Assembly: GCF_052327305.1 (NCBI RefSeq)
Contig: NZ_CP182486.1
Span: 558,001-622,000 of the forward strand
Length of the DNA stretch: 64,000 bases
Direction: 5' to 3'
From: Sphingobium sp052327305
GTDB taxonomy: Bacteria > Pseudomonadota > Alphaproteobacteria > Sphingomonadales > Sphingomonadaceae
The notes under the pieces were generated by a model. That model did no database searches. It was not told the origin of the DNA and saw nothing but the letters and a program-made list of their open reading frames with translations. The first letter of the stretch is position 1. Every line of letters begins with the position of its first letter. Shown piece by piece: positions 42,513 through 51,144 of the stretch. The position numbers were made by a program, and so were the translations under genes.

Positions 42513-42535
42513 TGAAGCGCGTCGACTGCGCTTCA
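42513..42535 (+). terminator. Hairpin after mobA
   Basis: A perfect 8-bp inverted repeat TGAAGCGC (42513-42520) / GCGCTTCA (42528-42535) with a 7-base loop immediately past the mobA stop codon. There is no T tract, so it may instead be a regulatory structure. Confidence 0.45.
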
Positions 42536-42641
42536 ACGCGTCTGACCAATAACGGTCGGGAGGATTGCATTGATAAAATGATCGTGCCAATCACCTGACA
42601 GCATATCTGATAAGTTTCATCGCAATGCGATGAGGGGGAGA

Positions 42642-45299
42642 ATGATGCCTAGCTTCGACTGGACCGTATCACGGCGCGCCATCCTGTCTGCGACTGCCGC
42701 CATCCCGCTGGGAATAGGCAAGGCCGGGCTGGCAGCAACTGCTGCTCCTTCCGCCGACATGGTCCTTCGTGACGACGGTCTGGTGATATCGGTAACGGCA
42801 CTGAGCGACCGCGCATTTCGCGTCCGCGTGGTGCCCGAGGGCGCCCCTGCAGGAAATGCGGGCGAGATGCTTGCAGGCCCCGCCAGGCGTCCGGCCACTC
42901 GTCAGACAAGAGCCAGCGGGCGGCTGCGCCTGAAAACCGCTCAGGCGCAGTGCGAGTGGGACGCGGCGTCGCGCAGCCTCTCATTCTATGACGGCGAGGA
43001 CAGGCTTCTTCTCCGTGAGTCGCCGGGCTCCCGCCGCGTTCAGGCAAGCAGAATAGGGGACGAACCCACGCTGGCCATTGCGCAGGCTTTCGACTGTCCG
43101 GCCGACGAGCGACTCTTCGGCACCGGCTGCTTCCAGGACGGGCATCTCAATCTTCGCGGCCTGCCGCGACGCCTGACGCAAGTAAACACGCAGATCAGCC
43201 AGCCCTTCCTGCTCTCCAGCAAAGGCTATGGACTGCTGTGGCACAACACGGGTCTGGCGAAATATAACCGCCCGACAACGCCCATTGCCCTCACCCGTCA
43301 GGCTGCGATCGGTGCAGCGCAGACTGCCGATGTGACGACGACTGCGGGCAACGCGCGAGTAGAACGCCGCGAAGCCGTTTTCACGGGGCGCTTCTCCACG
43401 ACCGCGCCAGGCAAGCAGGGCTTCCTGCTCGACCTCGGGCGCAAAATGTCGTCGCGTCATTATGTGGAGATCGACGGCAAGCCAGCGACGGACCTCACCA
43501 ATATATGGCTGCCGCCCACGGCGAGCTTCTTTGCCGATCTCCCCCCCGGCGCACACAGCGTGCTGGTGAAGGCAGGCGACGAGGACATGCCCAGCCTGCA
43601 CTTCGCTCCGGTGCAGGACCGCACGACATGGGAGTCGCCAGTGTCGGACGGCATCGACTATGTCGTGATCGCCGGACCGGCCGCGCAGGATGTGATGGCA
43701 GGCTATCATGAGATCCTTGGCCCCCAGCCGATGATGCCACTCTGGGCCATGGGCTATATCCACTGCCGCGAACGCTTCCATTCCTCGGACGAGATACTGG
43801 AGACGGCACGGGAATTCCGCCGCCGCAAGCTGCCATGCGACATGATCGTGCAGGACTGGCAGTATTGGGGCAAATATGGCTGGAACGCGATGCGCTTCGA
43901 TGAGGAACGCTATCCCGATCCGGCGGGCATGATCCGCGATCTGCACGGCATGGACATGCGCTTCATGCTGTCGGTCTGGTCCAAGGTGGGCAAGGACACT
44001 GTGCTCGGCAAAGAAGTGGCGGCGAACAACTTCTACATACCGGATACGGAGTGGATCGACTTCTTCAGCCCGGAAGCAACGAAATTCTACACGGCGCGCC
44101 AGAATGCGGGGCTTGCTGCTCTCGGCATCGACGGCTGGTGGCAGGACGCGACGGAGCCGGAGAATGACGACCTTGCAGGGCGGATGATTTACGCCGCGCC
44201 GGGGCGCAAGCAACCGGGCGAAAAGCAGCGCAACATGTATCCGCTATACGTCAGCCGCGCGGTCTATGAGGCGCAACGCAAGACCTATCCGGAAAAGCGC
44301 GTGTTCATTCTCACTCGGTCGGCCGCGCCCGGCCAGCAGCGCTATGGCGCGGCGACATGGTCCGGCGATATCGGTCACGACTGGGAGACGCTGCGCCGCC
44401 AGATCCCCGCCGGTCTCAACATGGCAGCGGCTGGGCAAGCCTGGTGGACAGTGGATGCAGGCGGTTTCTTCCGCCCCGGCAAGGGCCAGTATGCGGACAA
44501 AGCCTATCACGAGCGGTTCCTGAGATGGTTCCAGTTCGCCACGTTCCTGCCGATGCAGCGCGTCCACGGTTACATGACCGACACGGAGTTCTGGCGCTAT
44601 GGCGAGACCGTGGAGACGGTCGCCCGCTTCTACCTCGATCTGCGCTATCGCCTGATGCCCTATATCTATTCGCTGGCGTCCGAGGCGTCATCGAAGGGGA
44701 TGCCACTGATCCGGCCGCTCGTCTTCGACTTCCCGCAAGATATGCGCGCTCTGGATGAGACGCACAGCTATATGTTCGGCCCGGCGCTGCACGTGGCACC
44801 CGTGCTGGCTGCCGGCGTGACCAGCTGGCCGGTCTATCTGCCAGAAAGCGAAGGCGGCTGGTACGACTTCTGGACGGGCGAGCATCGCGCGGGCGGCCGC
44901 ACTTACGACGTTCCCGTCACGCTCGACCGCATTCCGCTTCATGTGCGCGCAGGCAGCATCCTTCCGCTTGGCCCCGTCGGCCAGTCCACGGCGGGGCTGC
45001 TCGGCGGCGATCTGGACTTGCTCGTCTATCCAGGCCGGGAGGGTGAAGCACTCCTCTATGAGGACGACGGCACAAGCTATGCCTGCGAGCAGGGCGCGCG
45101 GGCGCTCACCGCTCTGCGGTGGGATGACGGGGCGAGCCTGCTGCGCGTTGGCCGTCGCGAGGGCAACTACCGCGACATGCCTCGAGAGAGGGCGCTTCGC
45201 CTTCACCGGATGACGAGCGGACGCTCGTTCGGCGACTTAGGCACCGGGGCATCCATCACCTATGCCGGACGGGCCGTGCAGACCAAGCTGGCAGACTGA
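42642..45299 (+). CDS. GH31 family glycoside hydrolase (alpha-xylosidase or alpha-glucosidase)
   Basis: An 885-residue GH31 enzyme. The catalytic nucleophile is Asp502 in WWQDATEPE and the acid/base is Asp576 in WSGDI; the barrel segment GWWQDATEP resembles alpha-xylosidases more than the WxDMNE form of many alpha-glucosidases. The N-terminus has a Tat-type SRRAILSATA motif and hydrophobic stretch, so it is probably exported folded. ATG 42642 or 42645 is supported by GGGGGAG upstream. It is the first of three tightly spaced GH genes. Substrate assignment is inferred from motif type. Confidence 0.85.
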   Translation: MMPSFDWTVSRRAILSATAAIPLGIGKAGLAATAAPSADMVLRDDGLVISVTALSDRAFRVRVVPEGAPAGNAGEMLAGPARRPATRQTRASGRLRLKTAQAQCEWDAASRSLSFYDGEDRLLLRESPGSRRVQASRIGDEPTLAIAQAFDCPADERLFGTGCFQDGHLNLRGLPRRLTQVNTQISQPFLLSSKGYGLLWHNTGLAKYNRPTTPIALTRQAAIGAAQTADVTTTAGNARVERREAVFTGRFSTTAPGKQGFLLDLGRKMSSRHYVEIDGKPATDLTNIWLPPTASFFADLPPGAHSVLVKAGDEDMPSLHFAPVQDRTTWESPVSDGIDYVVIAGPAAQDVMAGYHEILGPQPMMPLWAMGYIHCRERFHSSDEILETAREFRRRKLPCDMIVQDWQYWGKYGWNAMRFDEERYPDPAGMIRDLHGMDMRFMLSVWSKVGKDTVLGKEVAANNFYIPDTEWIDFFSPEATKFYTARQNAGLAALGIDGWWQDATEPENDDLAGRMIYAAPGRKQPGEKQRNMYPLYVSRAVYEAQRKTYPEKRVFILTRSAAPGQQRYGAATWSGDIGHDWETLRRQIPAGLNMAAAGQAWWTVDAGGFFRPGKGQYADKAYHERFLRWFQFATFLPMQRVHGYMTDTEFWRYGETVETVARFYLDLRYRLMPYIYSLASEASSKGMPLIRPLVFDFPQDMRALDETHSYMFGPALHVAPVLAAGVTSWPVYLPESEGGWYDFWTGEHRAGGRTYDVPVTLDRIPLHVRAGSILPLGPVGQSTAGLLGGDLDLLVYPGREGEALLYEDDGTSYACEQGARALTALRWDDGASLLRVGRREGNYRDMPRERALRLHRMTSGRSFGDLGTGASITYAGRAVQTKLAD

Positions 45300-45311
45300 A
45301 GGAAACATCCC

Positions 45312-47312
45312 GTGCTTAAAGGACTTCTGGCGACCTCGGCGATGATCCTGGCGGCGATGCCTGGCCTGGCGCTAGCGCAGGAAACGCTCAGCGCCACCTC
45401 GCCGGACCAGCGTAACCGCATCGAGGTGAAGGCGGACGATGGAAAGCTGAGCTTCACGGTCACGCGCGACGGTAGGGCCATCTTCTCCCCCTCCCCCGCC
45501 GGTCTTTTCACCAGTCAGGGCCCGATCGGCGGAGACAGTGTCGAACTCACGAGTGTGGAACGTACGTCAGTAGACGATGTATATCGGCCCGTCGTCGGCA
45601 AGGCGTCCCAAGTCCGCGATCAGTATAACCAGATCCTTCTTCATCTCGTGCGCAAGCGGGACGGCGTGAAGTTCGATCTCATTGCCCGCGCCTATCGGGA
45701 CGGCGTCGCCTTCCGCTTCGTCGTGCCAGCGCAAGAGCGCTTTCGCACGATCGACGTGAACTGGGAGACGACGGGTTTCTATTTCCCGGCCGATTATTCC
45801 TGCTGGGGCGCCAATGCGGGCATTCACGCCAATAGCCACGAATTCGAGTTCGATCCGGTTCAGGCGTCGCGGATGCGCAACTTCCACCTCTATGACGCGC
45901 CTCTCCTGTGCGACACCGGCAAGGGCACGACCTTCGCGCTCGCCGAAGCGGACAAGCGCGACTATGCGGGTGGCTATTTCCGGCGGCGCGGCGATGGTGG
46001 ACTCGGCGTCAACGTCAGCCTGACGATCCGCCCCGACACGCCCGAGGGCGTACAGAAAATCGCAGTGCATACCGCGCTCTCCGAAGGGCCGCTCATGACG
46101 TCATGGCGGGTCGTGATGCTTGGCGATTCCGCTGGCGCGCTCATTCCCTCCAACCTGCTCGAACTACTCGCCGAACCCTCGAAAATCGAGGACACGAGCT
46201 GGATCAAGCCAGGTAAGTCGGCATGGGACTGGTATAATGGCTGGGCTGTCGATGTGCCCAATGCGGGCGTCAACACCGCCACCTTCAAAGCCTATATCGA
46301 CTTCGCGCACAAGATGGGGCTCGAATACAGCCTGATCGACGAGGGCTGGTACAAGGGCAGCTCGGAAGGTCCGGCGCCTGCGGATGTGACTGTCCCCAAG
46401 CCCGAGGTCGATATCCCCGGCATCGTCAAATATGCCGCCGAGCGGAATGTCGGCGTGTGGGTCTGGCTCCAGTGGAAGCAGCTCGAGCGCCAGCTCGACG
46501 CCGCCCTGCCGCTTTACGAAGCCTGGGGGATCAAGGGCATCAAAGTCGACTTCATGGATCGCAACGATCAGGAGATGGTCGCCTTCTATCATCGCCTGCT
46601 CTCAAAGGCGGCAAAGCATCATCTGATGGTCGACCTGCATGGCGCCTATCCGCCGGACGGGCTGATGCGGACCTACCCGAACTTCATGACGCAGGAAGGC
46701 GTGCTCGGTGCCGAGTATAACAAGTTCGGCACGCGGATCACCGCAACCCACAACGTCACACTGCCGTTCACACGCGGTTTGCTCGGGCCGATGGACTATA
46801 CGCCCGGCGGATTCCGTGCCTTGCCGCCCGCCGAGTTCGAGAAGCAGAAGCGATCCATCCGGCCGTTCGTCCAGACAACGCGTGGCCACGGCCTTGCCAT
46901 GTACGTCGTTTATGACAGCCCCTTCGTCATGCTCGCGGACAGTCCGGACTCCTACGTCAGCGCGGACGGGAAACTGAGCGCGGGCGCCGATTTCCTGAAG
47001 GAGGTGCCGGCAAGCTGGGACGAAACGCGCTTCATTGCCGGAGACATCGGGCAATATGTCGCCATCGCCCGGCGCAAGGGCGAGACCTGGTATATCGGCG
47101 CCATGACCAACGAAACCGGGCGCAAGGTGCGCGTGCCGCTCGGCTTTCTGGACGGGGCAAGCAAATGGCAGGCCCGCATCTGGCAGGACGGAGCCGGCGT
47201 GAATGACATCCGGACATCGACAGCGTCGGTCAGCCGTGGCAGCAATCTGTCCCTGACTCTGGCAGGATCGGGCGGTGCAGTGGTCGTGATGTCGCCGGTG
47301 GGCAAGAACTGA
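45312..47312 (+). CDS. GH97 family glycoside hydrolase, retaining type
   Basis: A 666-residue GH97 enzyme with a Sec signal peptide (about residues 1-22, ALAQ end). The beta-sandwich N-terminal domain (about 25-275) leads to the barrel. The catalytic region reads IKGIKVDFMDRNDQEMV with Asp413 in the position of the nucleophile of retaining GH97 alpha-galactosidases. It lacks the glutamates of the inverting SusB-type alpha-glucosidases at that place and has DLHGAYPP where those have a Glu. An alpha-galactosidase or similar retaining activity is therefore predicted, not proven. It begins with a GTG at 45312, 12 bases after the GH31 stop. Confidence 0.88.
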   Translation: MLKGLLATSAMILAAMPGLALAQETLSATSPDQRNRIEVKADDGKLSFTVTRDGRAIFSPSPAGLFTSQGPIGGDSVELTSVERTSVDDVYRPVVGKASQVRDQYNQILLHLVRKRDGVKFDLIARAYRDGVAFRFVVPAQERFRTIDVNWETTGFYFPADYSCWGANAGIHANSHEFEFDPVQASRMRNFHLYDAPLLCDTGKGTTFALAEADKRDYAGGYFRRRGDGGLGVNVSLTIRPDTPEGVQKIAVHTALSEGPLMTSWRVVMLGDSAGALIPSNLLELLAEPSKIEDTSWIKPGKSAWDWYNGWAVDVPNAGVNTATFKAYIDFAHKMGLEYSLIDEGWYKGSSEGPAPADVTVPKPEVDIPGIVKYAAERNVGVWVWLQWKQLERQLDAALPLYEAWGIKGIKVDFMDRNDQEMVAFYHRLLSKAAKHHLMVDLHGAYPPDGLMRTYPNFMTQEGVLGAEYNKFGTRITATHNVTLPFTRGLLGPMDYTPGGFRALPPAEFEKQKRSIRPFVQTTRGHGLAMYVVYDSPFVMLADSPDSYVSADGKLSAGADFLKEVPASWDETRFIAGDIGQYVAIARRKGETWYIGAMTNETGRKVRVPLGFLDGASKWQARIWQDGAGVNDIRTSTASVSRGSNLSLTLAGSGGAVVVMSPVGKN

Positions 47313-47338
47313 AAAATTTGAGGATTGGGAGGGAACTC

Positions 47339-49993
47339 ATGACCCATTTGCTGACGCGTATTGCCTCATGCTCGCTCGCCGCGCTGGCGGTAGCAACTGC
47401 CCTGCCCGCGCAGGCGCAGCCCTCGGTGCGGGAGGAAGCGGACAAGAAGGCGCGCGAGATCGTCGACAAGCTCATCCTCGACGAGAAGGTGGCGCAACTG
47501 CTTAACGTCGCTCCGGCGATCCCACGCCTCAATATTCCGGCCTACAACTGGTGGACCGAATCCCTTCATGGCGCGATCGGCGCGGTGCCGACGACCAATT
47601 TCCCTGAGCCAATCGGCCTCGCCGCCACTTTTGATGCGCCGCTGATCGAGCGTGTCGCCACCACGATCAGCACGGAAGTCCAAGGCCTCCACACGCTTGG
47701 TCGCCAGACCGGCCATCTTGGGCGGATCGGCACGGGCCTCGACACATGGTCGCCCAACATCAACATCTTCCGCGATCCGCGCTGGGGCCGGGGGCAGGAA
47801 ACCTATGGCGAAGACCCGTTTCTGACGGCGCAGATCGGCGTGGCTTTCATCAACGGCATTCAGGGCAAGAACCCGGACCTGCCCAATGTCGTGGCGACGC
47901 CCAAGCACTTCGCGGTGCACAGCGGCCCGGAGCCGAGCCGCCATGTCGACAACATCTATCCCTCGCTGCACGATCTGGAAGACACCTATCTTCCCGCATT
48001 CCGTGCCGCGATCGTCGATGCCAAGGCTGGATCGATCATGTGCGCGTATAACCGCGTCTATGGGCAGTCCGCCTGTGGAAGTCAGGTGCTGCTGCGCGAC
48101 TATCTACGCAGTGCCTGGAACTTCAAAGGCTATGTCGTCTCGGATTGCGACTCCGTCGTCGATATCTACGAGCACCATAAATATGCGCCGGATGCCGCCA
48201 CAGGCGTTGCCGTCGCGCTGACCCACGGCGTGGACAGCGAGTGCAACAACGCGACGCTGGGCGGACGCACCGATCTGGGCGATCGCTACAAGGAGTCCCT
48301 TGCGCGGGGCTATATCACCACTGGCGACATCGATACCGCACTGGTGCGGCTCTTCTCCGCCCGCATGCGCAACGGCGATCTGCCCGGCCTCTCGGCCCGC
48401 AAGCAGAACGCCACCCCGGTGAGCGCGATCGACACACCCGAAAGCCGCAATCTCGCGCTCACGACGGCCGAGAAGAGCATGGTCTTGCTCAAGAATGACG
48501 GCATTCTGCCTCTGCGCCCCGGCGCCAAGGTTGCGCTGATCGGTCCGCTCTCCGACGCTACCCGCGTGCTGCGCGGCAACTACTCGTCTCCCCGCAGCGC
48601 GCCGCCGATTTCGGTCGCGGACGGGATGCGGCAGGTGCTTTCGGCATCGAAGGTGACGCTGATCCCCTTCAGCCCATCGATCACGGACGGCGATCCGGTG
48701 CCGGGAACGGCGCTGTTGACGCCGGATGGTCGCCCCGGCATCAAGGCTGAATATTACAACGCGATCGATAACGGTGTAGCCGCCACTCCAGCCACACCCC
48801 GCAAATATGCAGCCACGCCGACGCTGAGCCGCGTGGAAACCAGCCTCGTCACGCGCGCATCGGAGTTCAAGCAGATCACCAACAATCATAAGGTGGTCTG
48901 GACCGGCTTTCTTGTTGCGCCGGAGGCGGGCCTCTATCGCCTCGCCCTAACCGGCGTGAAGGGCAGCCTGACGCTGAGGGGCAAGCCCGTCGTCGAGGCG
49001 AAGGACTATTCACGCTGGGCCGAACCGCTCAAGCTGGTGGATGTGCGCATGACCAAGGGCGAGCGTCTGGCCGTCAAGCTGGAAGCGGAGAGCGGCATTC
49101 CGCCGGCGCCGCAGATTTTCTGGAAGCGTGTCACCGACAATCTGGATCGGGACCTTCGCGCAGGCACGGCAGACGCGGATGTCATCGTGGCCGTCGTTGG
49201 CCTGACATCCGATCTGGAAGGCGAAGAAATGCCCGTAAAGGTCGAGGGCTTCTCAGGTGGCGACAAGACCACGCTCGACCTGCCGGCCGATCAGCGCGCG
49301 TTGCTCGAAAAAGCCAAGGCGCTCGGCAAGCCGCTGGTGGTCGTGACGATGAACGGCAGCACAGTGGACCTCTCCTGGGCCAAGGACAACGCGTCCGCGA
49401 TCCTTGAGGCATGGTATCCGGGCCAGTCGGGCGGTCTCGCGGTGGCCAATGTGCTTTCCGGCAAGACCAATCCCGCCGGTCGCCTCCCCCTCACCTTTTA
49501 CAAGAGCGTCGCCGATCTGCCGCCCTTCACCGACTACAACATGGCCGGTCGCACCTATCGCTACTACAAGGGAACGCCTGTCTATCCGTTCGGCCATGGC
49601 CTGAGCTACACCAGCTTCAGCTATGGCGACGTCTCCATTTCGCCGGTCGATGGCGCAATCGAGAAAGGCGTGGTGGTGCGCACCGTGCTGACCAACACGG
49701 GGGCACGCGGAGGTGACGAGGTCGCTCAGGTCTACATCACGCCGCCGGGCTTCGAGGGCGCACCGCTCACGGCGCTGCGCGGCTTCCAACGCGTGACGCT
49801 GAAACCGGGCGAAAAGCGCCAGATCAGCATCACCCTGTCTCCCCGGGATCTGAGCTTCGTCAACAAGGATGGCGAGCGCCTGCTGATCCCCGGCCAGTAC
49901 CGGCTGACCGTCGGCTCCGGGCAACCGGGCACCGGCGTCGCCGGCGCGAGCAGCGAGTTCGCGATCAAGCGGCAGGTCTCATTGCCGAAGTAG
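47339..49993 (+). CDS. GH3 family beta-glycosidase with PA14 domain
   Basis: An 884-residue GH3 enzyme. A Sec signal peptide (about residues 1-26) leads to the N-terminal barrel with the nucleophile Asp269 in VVSDCDSV and the fingerprint NIFRDPRWGRGQETYGEDP. The substrate loop KHFAVHSGPEPSRH and the C-terminal domain follow (FSGGDKTTLDLP, VYPFGHGLSYTSF). A PA14-like domain is inserted from about residue 470 (IKAEYYNAIDN) to about 600. The architecture resembles beta-xylosidases or beta-glucosidases acting on hemicellulose. It is spaced 26 bases from GH97 in the same operon. Confidence 0.9.
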   Translation: MTHLLTRIASCSLAALAVATALPAQAQPSVREEADKKAREIVDKLILDEKVAQLLNVAPAIPRLNIPAYNWWTESLHGAIGAVPTTNFPEPIGLAATFDAPLIERVATTISTEVQGLHTLGRQTGHLGRIGTGLDTWSPNINIFRDPRWGRGQETYGEDPFLTAQIGVAFINGIQGKNPDLPNVVATPKHFAVHSGPEPSRHVDNIYPSLHDLEDTYLPAFRAAIVDAKAGSIMCAYNRVYGQSACGSQVLLRDYLRSAWNFKGYVVSDCDSVVDIYEHHKYAPDAATGVAVALTHGVDSECNNATLGGRTDLGDRYKESLARGYITTGDIDTALVRLFSARMRNGDLPGLSARKQNATPVSAIDTPESRNLALTTAEKSMVLLKNDGILPLRPGAKVALIGPLSDATRVLRGNYSSPRSAPPISVADGMRQVLSASKVTLIPFSPSITDGDPVPGTALLTPDGRPGIKAEYYNAIDNGVAATPATPRKYAATPTLSRVETSLVTRASEFKQITNNHKVVWTGFLVAPEAGLYRLALTGVKGSLTLRGKPVVEAKDYSRWAEPLKLVDVRMTKGERLAVKLEAESGIPPAPQIFWKRVTDNLDRDLRAGTADADVIVAVVGLTSDLEGEEMPVKVEGFSGGDKTTLDLPADQRALLEKAKALGKPLVVVTMNGSTVDLSWAKDNASAILEAWYPGQSGGLAVANVLSGKTNPAGRLPLTFYKSVADLPPFTDYNMAGRTYRYYKGTPVYPFGHGLSYTSFSYGDVSISPVDGAIEKGVVVRTVLTNTGARGGDEVAQVYITPPGFEGAPLTALRGFQRVTLKPGEKRQISITLSPRDLSFVNKDGERLLIPGQYRLTVGSGQPGTGVAGASSEFAIKRQVSLPK

Positions 49994-50003
49994 ACACGTG
50001 ACT

Positions 50004-51026
50004 TCACGCGATGCGCGGGTGGTCGCTCCGTCCCTCGATGGTCTCGAACGGCCAGAGGATGGACGGGTCACCCGCCTCCCCTTCGCCCTTCATCGATCTT
50101 ATAAGCATGTTTGCAAAGGCTCCCCCAAGTCTTTGAAGATCGAGCGAAAAGCATGTGAGCGGCGGATCGAGCAGCGCGCTGGCGGCGGTCTCACGCGAGC
50201 CGATGACGGACACGTCTCGTCCCGGCTCCAGACCTGCCGCGCGCAGGGCGGTGTAGACACCAACGGGGCCGTTCTCGCTCACCACAAAGATCGCGCTGGG
50301 CGGATCCTCAAGCGCCAGAAGGCGCGCAGTCGCTGCCGCACTCGCGGCGGAATCCACCGGACCCTGATAAATCAGCTGGGGGTCGACCGGCAGCCCAGCC
50401 CTCTCCAGCGCGGAACGATAGCTACCGATGACGATCTGGCTGAAATTCACATCGTCGCCTGGCACGATGAGTGCGATGCGACGATGTCCCGCTGCAGTGA
50501 ACCGGCCGATCGCAATGCCGGTGACCTGCTCGAAATCGAGATCAATCCAGGGCTGATGACCCTGCGTCAGGCTCTGCCCGAAGGTGGCGAACGGCACGCG
50601 CTGCCGCTCCAGCAAGGCAATGCGCTCGTCTTCCCGTTTTATTTCGACCAGCAACCAGGCATCGGCTGTCCCCCGCCCCAAATGGCGCCGCAAATGCTCG
50701 ACATGATCCTGATCGCGCCGGACGGGAAGAACGACCAGTTCCAGCCCTTCGCGCTCAAGCGCAGCCTGTATTCCTTCAAGAACGGCCATGAAGAAGGGAT
50801 CGCCATAAGTCCCGCTGTCCGTCGTCAACGGCAGAATGAAGGCGACCGTCCCCGTCCGCCCGCGGCGAAGCGCTCGGCCGGACTGATTAGGCGTGTAACC
50901 AAGCGCAAGGGCCGCCTCTATCACACGGCGCCGGGTCTCCGCGTTCACATCCCGCCCGTGATTGAGCGCGCGCGAAACCGTGCCGATCGACAGGTTGAGG
51001 TGCTCGGCCAGGCCGCGAATATTCAT
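50004..51026 (-). CDS. LacI-family transcriptional regulator
   Basis: A 340-residue LacI/GalR-type repressor. The N-terminal helix-turn-helix reads NIRGLAEHLNLSIGTVSRALN (residues about 2-22), followed by the hinge LGYTPNQSGRALRRG. The effector domain has the usual periplasmic-binding fold with VIGSRETA and the FSLDLQRLGG segment. The ATG at 51026 is the natural family N-terminus. It is transcribed away from the second GH31 gene, with the palindrome at 51097-51112 between them, and converges with GH3 (10 bases). It probably regulates the GH locus with a sugar ligand. Confidence 0.93.
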   Translation of the reverse strand: MNIRGLAEHLNLSIGTVSRALNHGRDVNAETRRRVIEAALALGYTPNQSGRALRRGRTGTVAFILPLTTDSGTYGDPFFMAVLEGIQAALEREGLELVVLPVRRDQDHVEHLRRHLGRGTADAWLLVEIKREDERIALLERQRVPFATFGQSLTQGHQPWIDLDFEQVTGIAIGRFTAAGHRRIALIVPGDDVNFSQIVIGSYRSALERAGLPVDPQLIYQGPVDSAASAAATARLLALEDPPSAIFVVSENGPVGVYTALRAAGLEPGRDVSVIGSRETAASALLDPPLTCFSLDLQRLGGAFANMLIRSMKGEGEAGDPSILWPFETIEGRSDHPRIA

Positions 51027-51096
51027 GCCTTCAACAGGAGGCAAGCCTCTCTTCTTTTGCAAGCGACAAAGCGCATTGATCCGGGCTGGCAAGTTA

Positions 51097-51112
51097 CCGT
51101 AAACGTTTTCGG
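51097..51112. promoter_or_regulatory. LacI-type operator palindrome
   Basis: CCGTAAACGTTTTCGG is symmetric around AAACGTTT; 14 of 16 bases pair (one T-T mismatch at each arm). It lies 33 bases upstream of the GH31-PA14 start and 71 bases from the LacI start. LacI-family operators commonly have this CG-centred palindromic form. Confidence 0.75.
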
Positions 51113-51144
51113 GAACAAGGCTCCCTATCGATGAAGAGGACAGG

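Noticed and set aside
42511..42641. Second LacI operator upstream of the first GH31
   Set aside because: The nearest resemblance, CCAATAACGGTCGG, lacks symmetry and matches the operator poorly.
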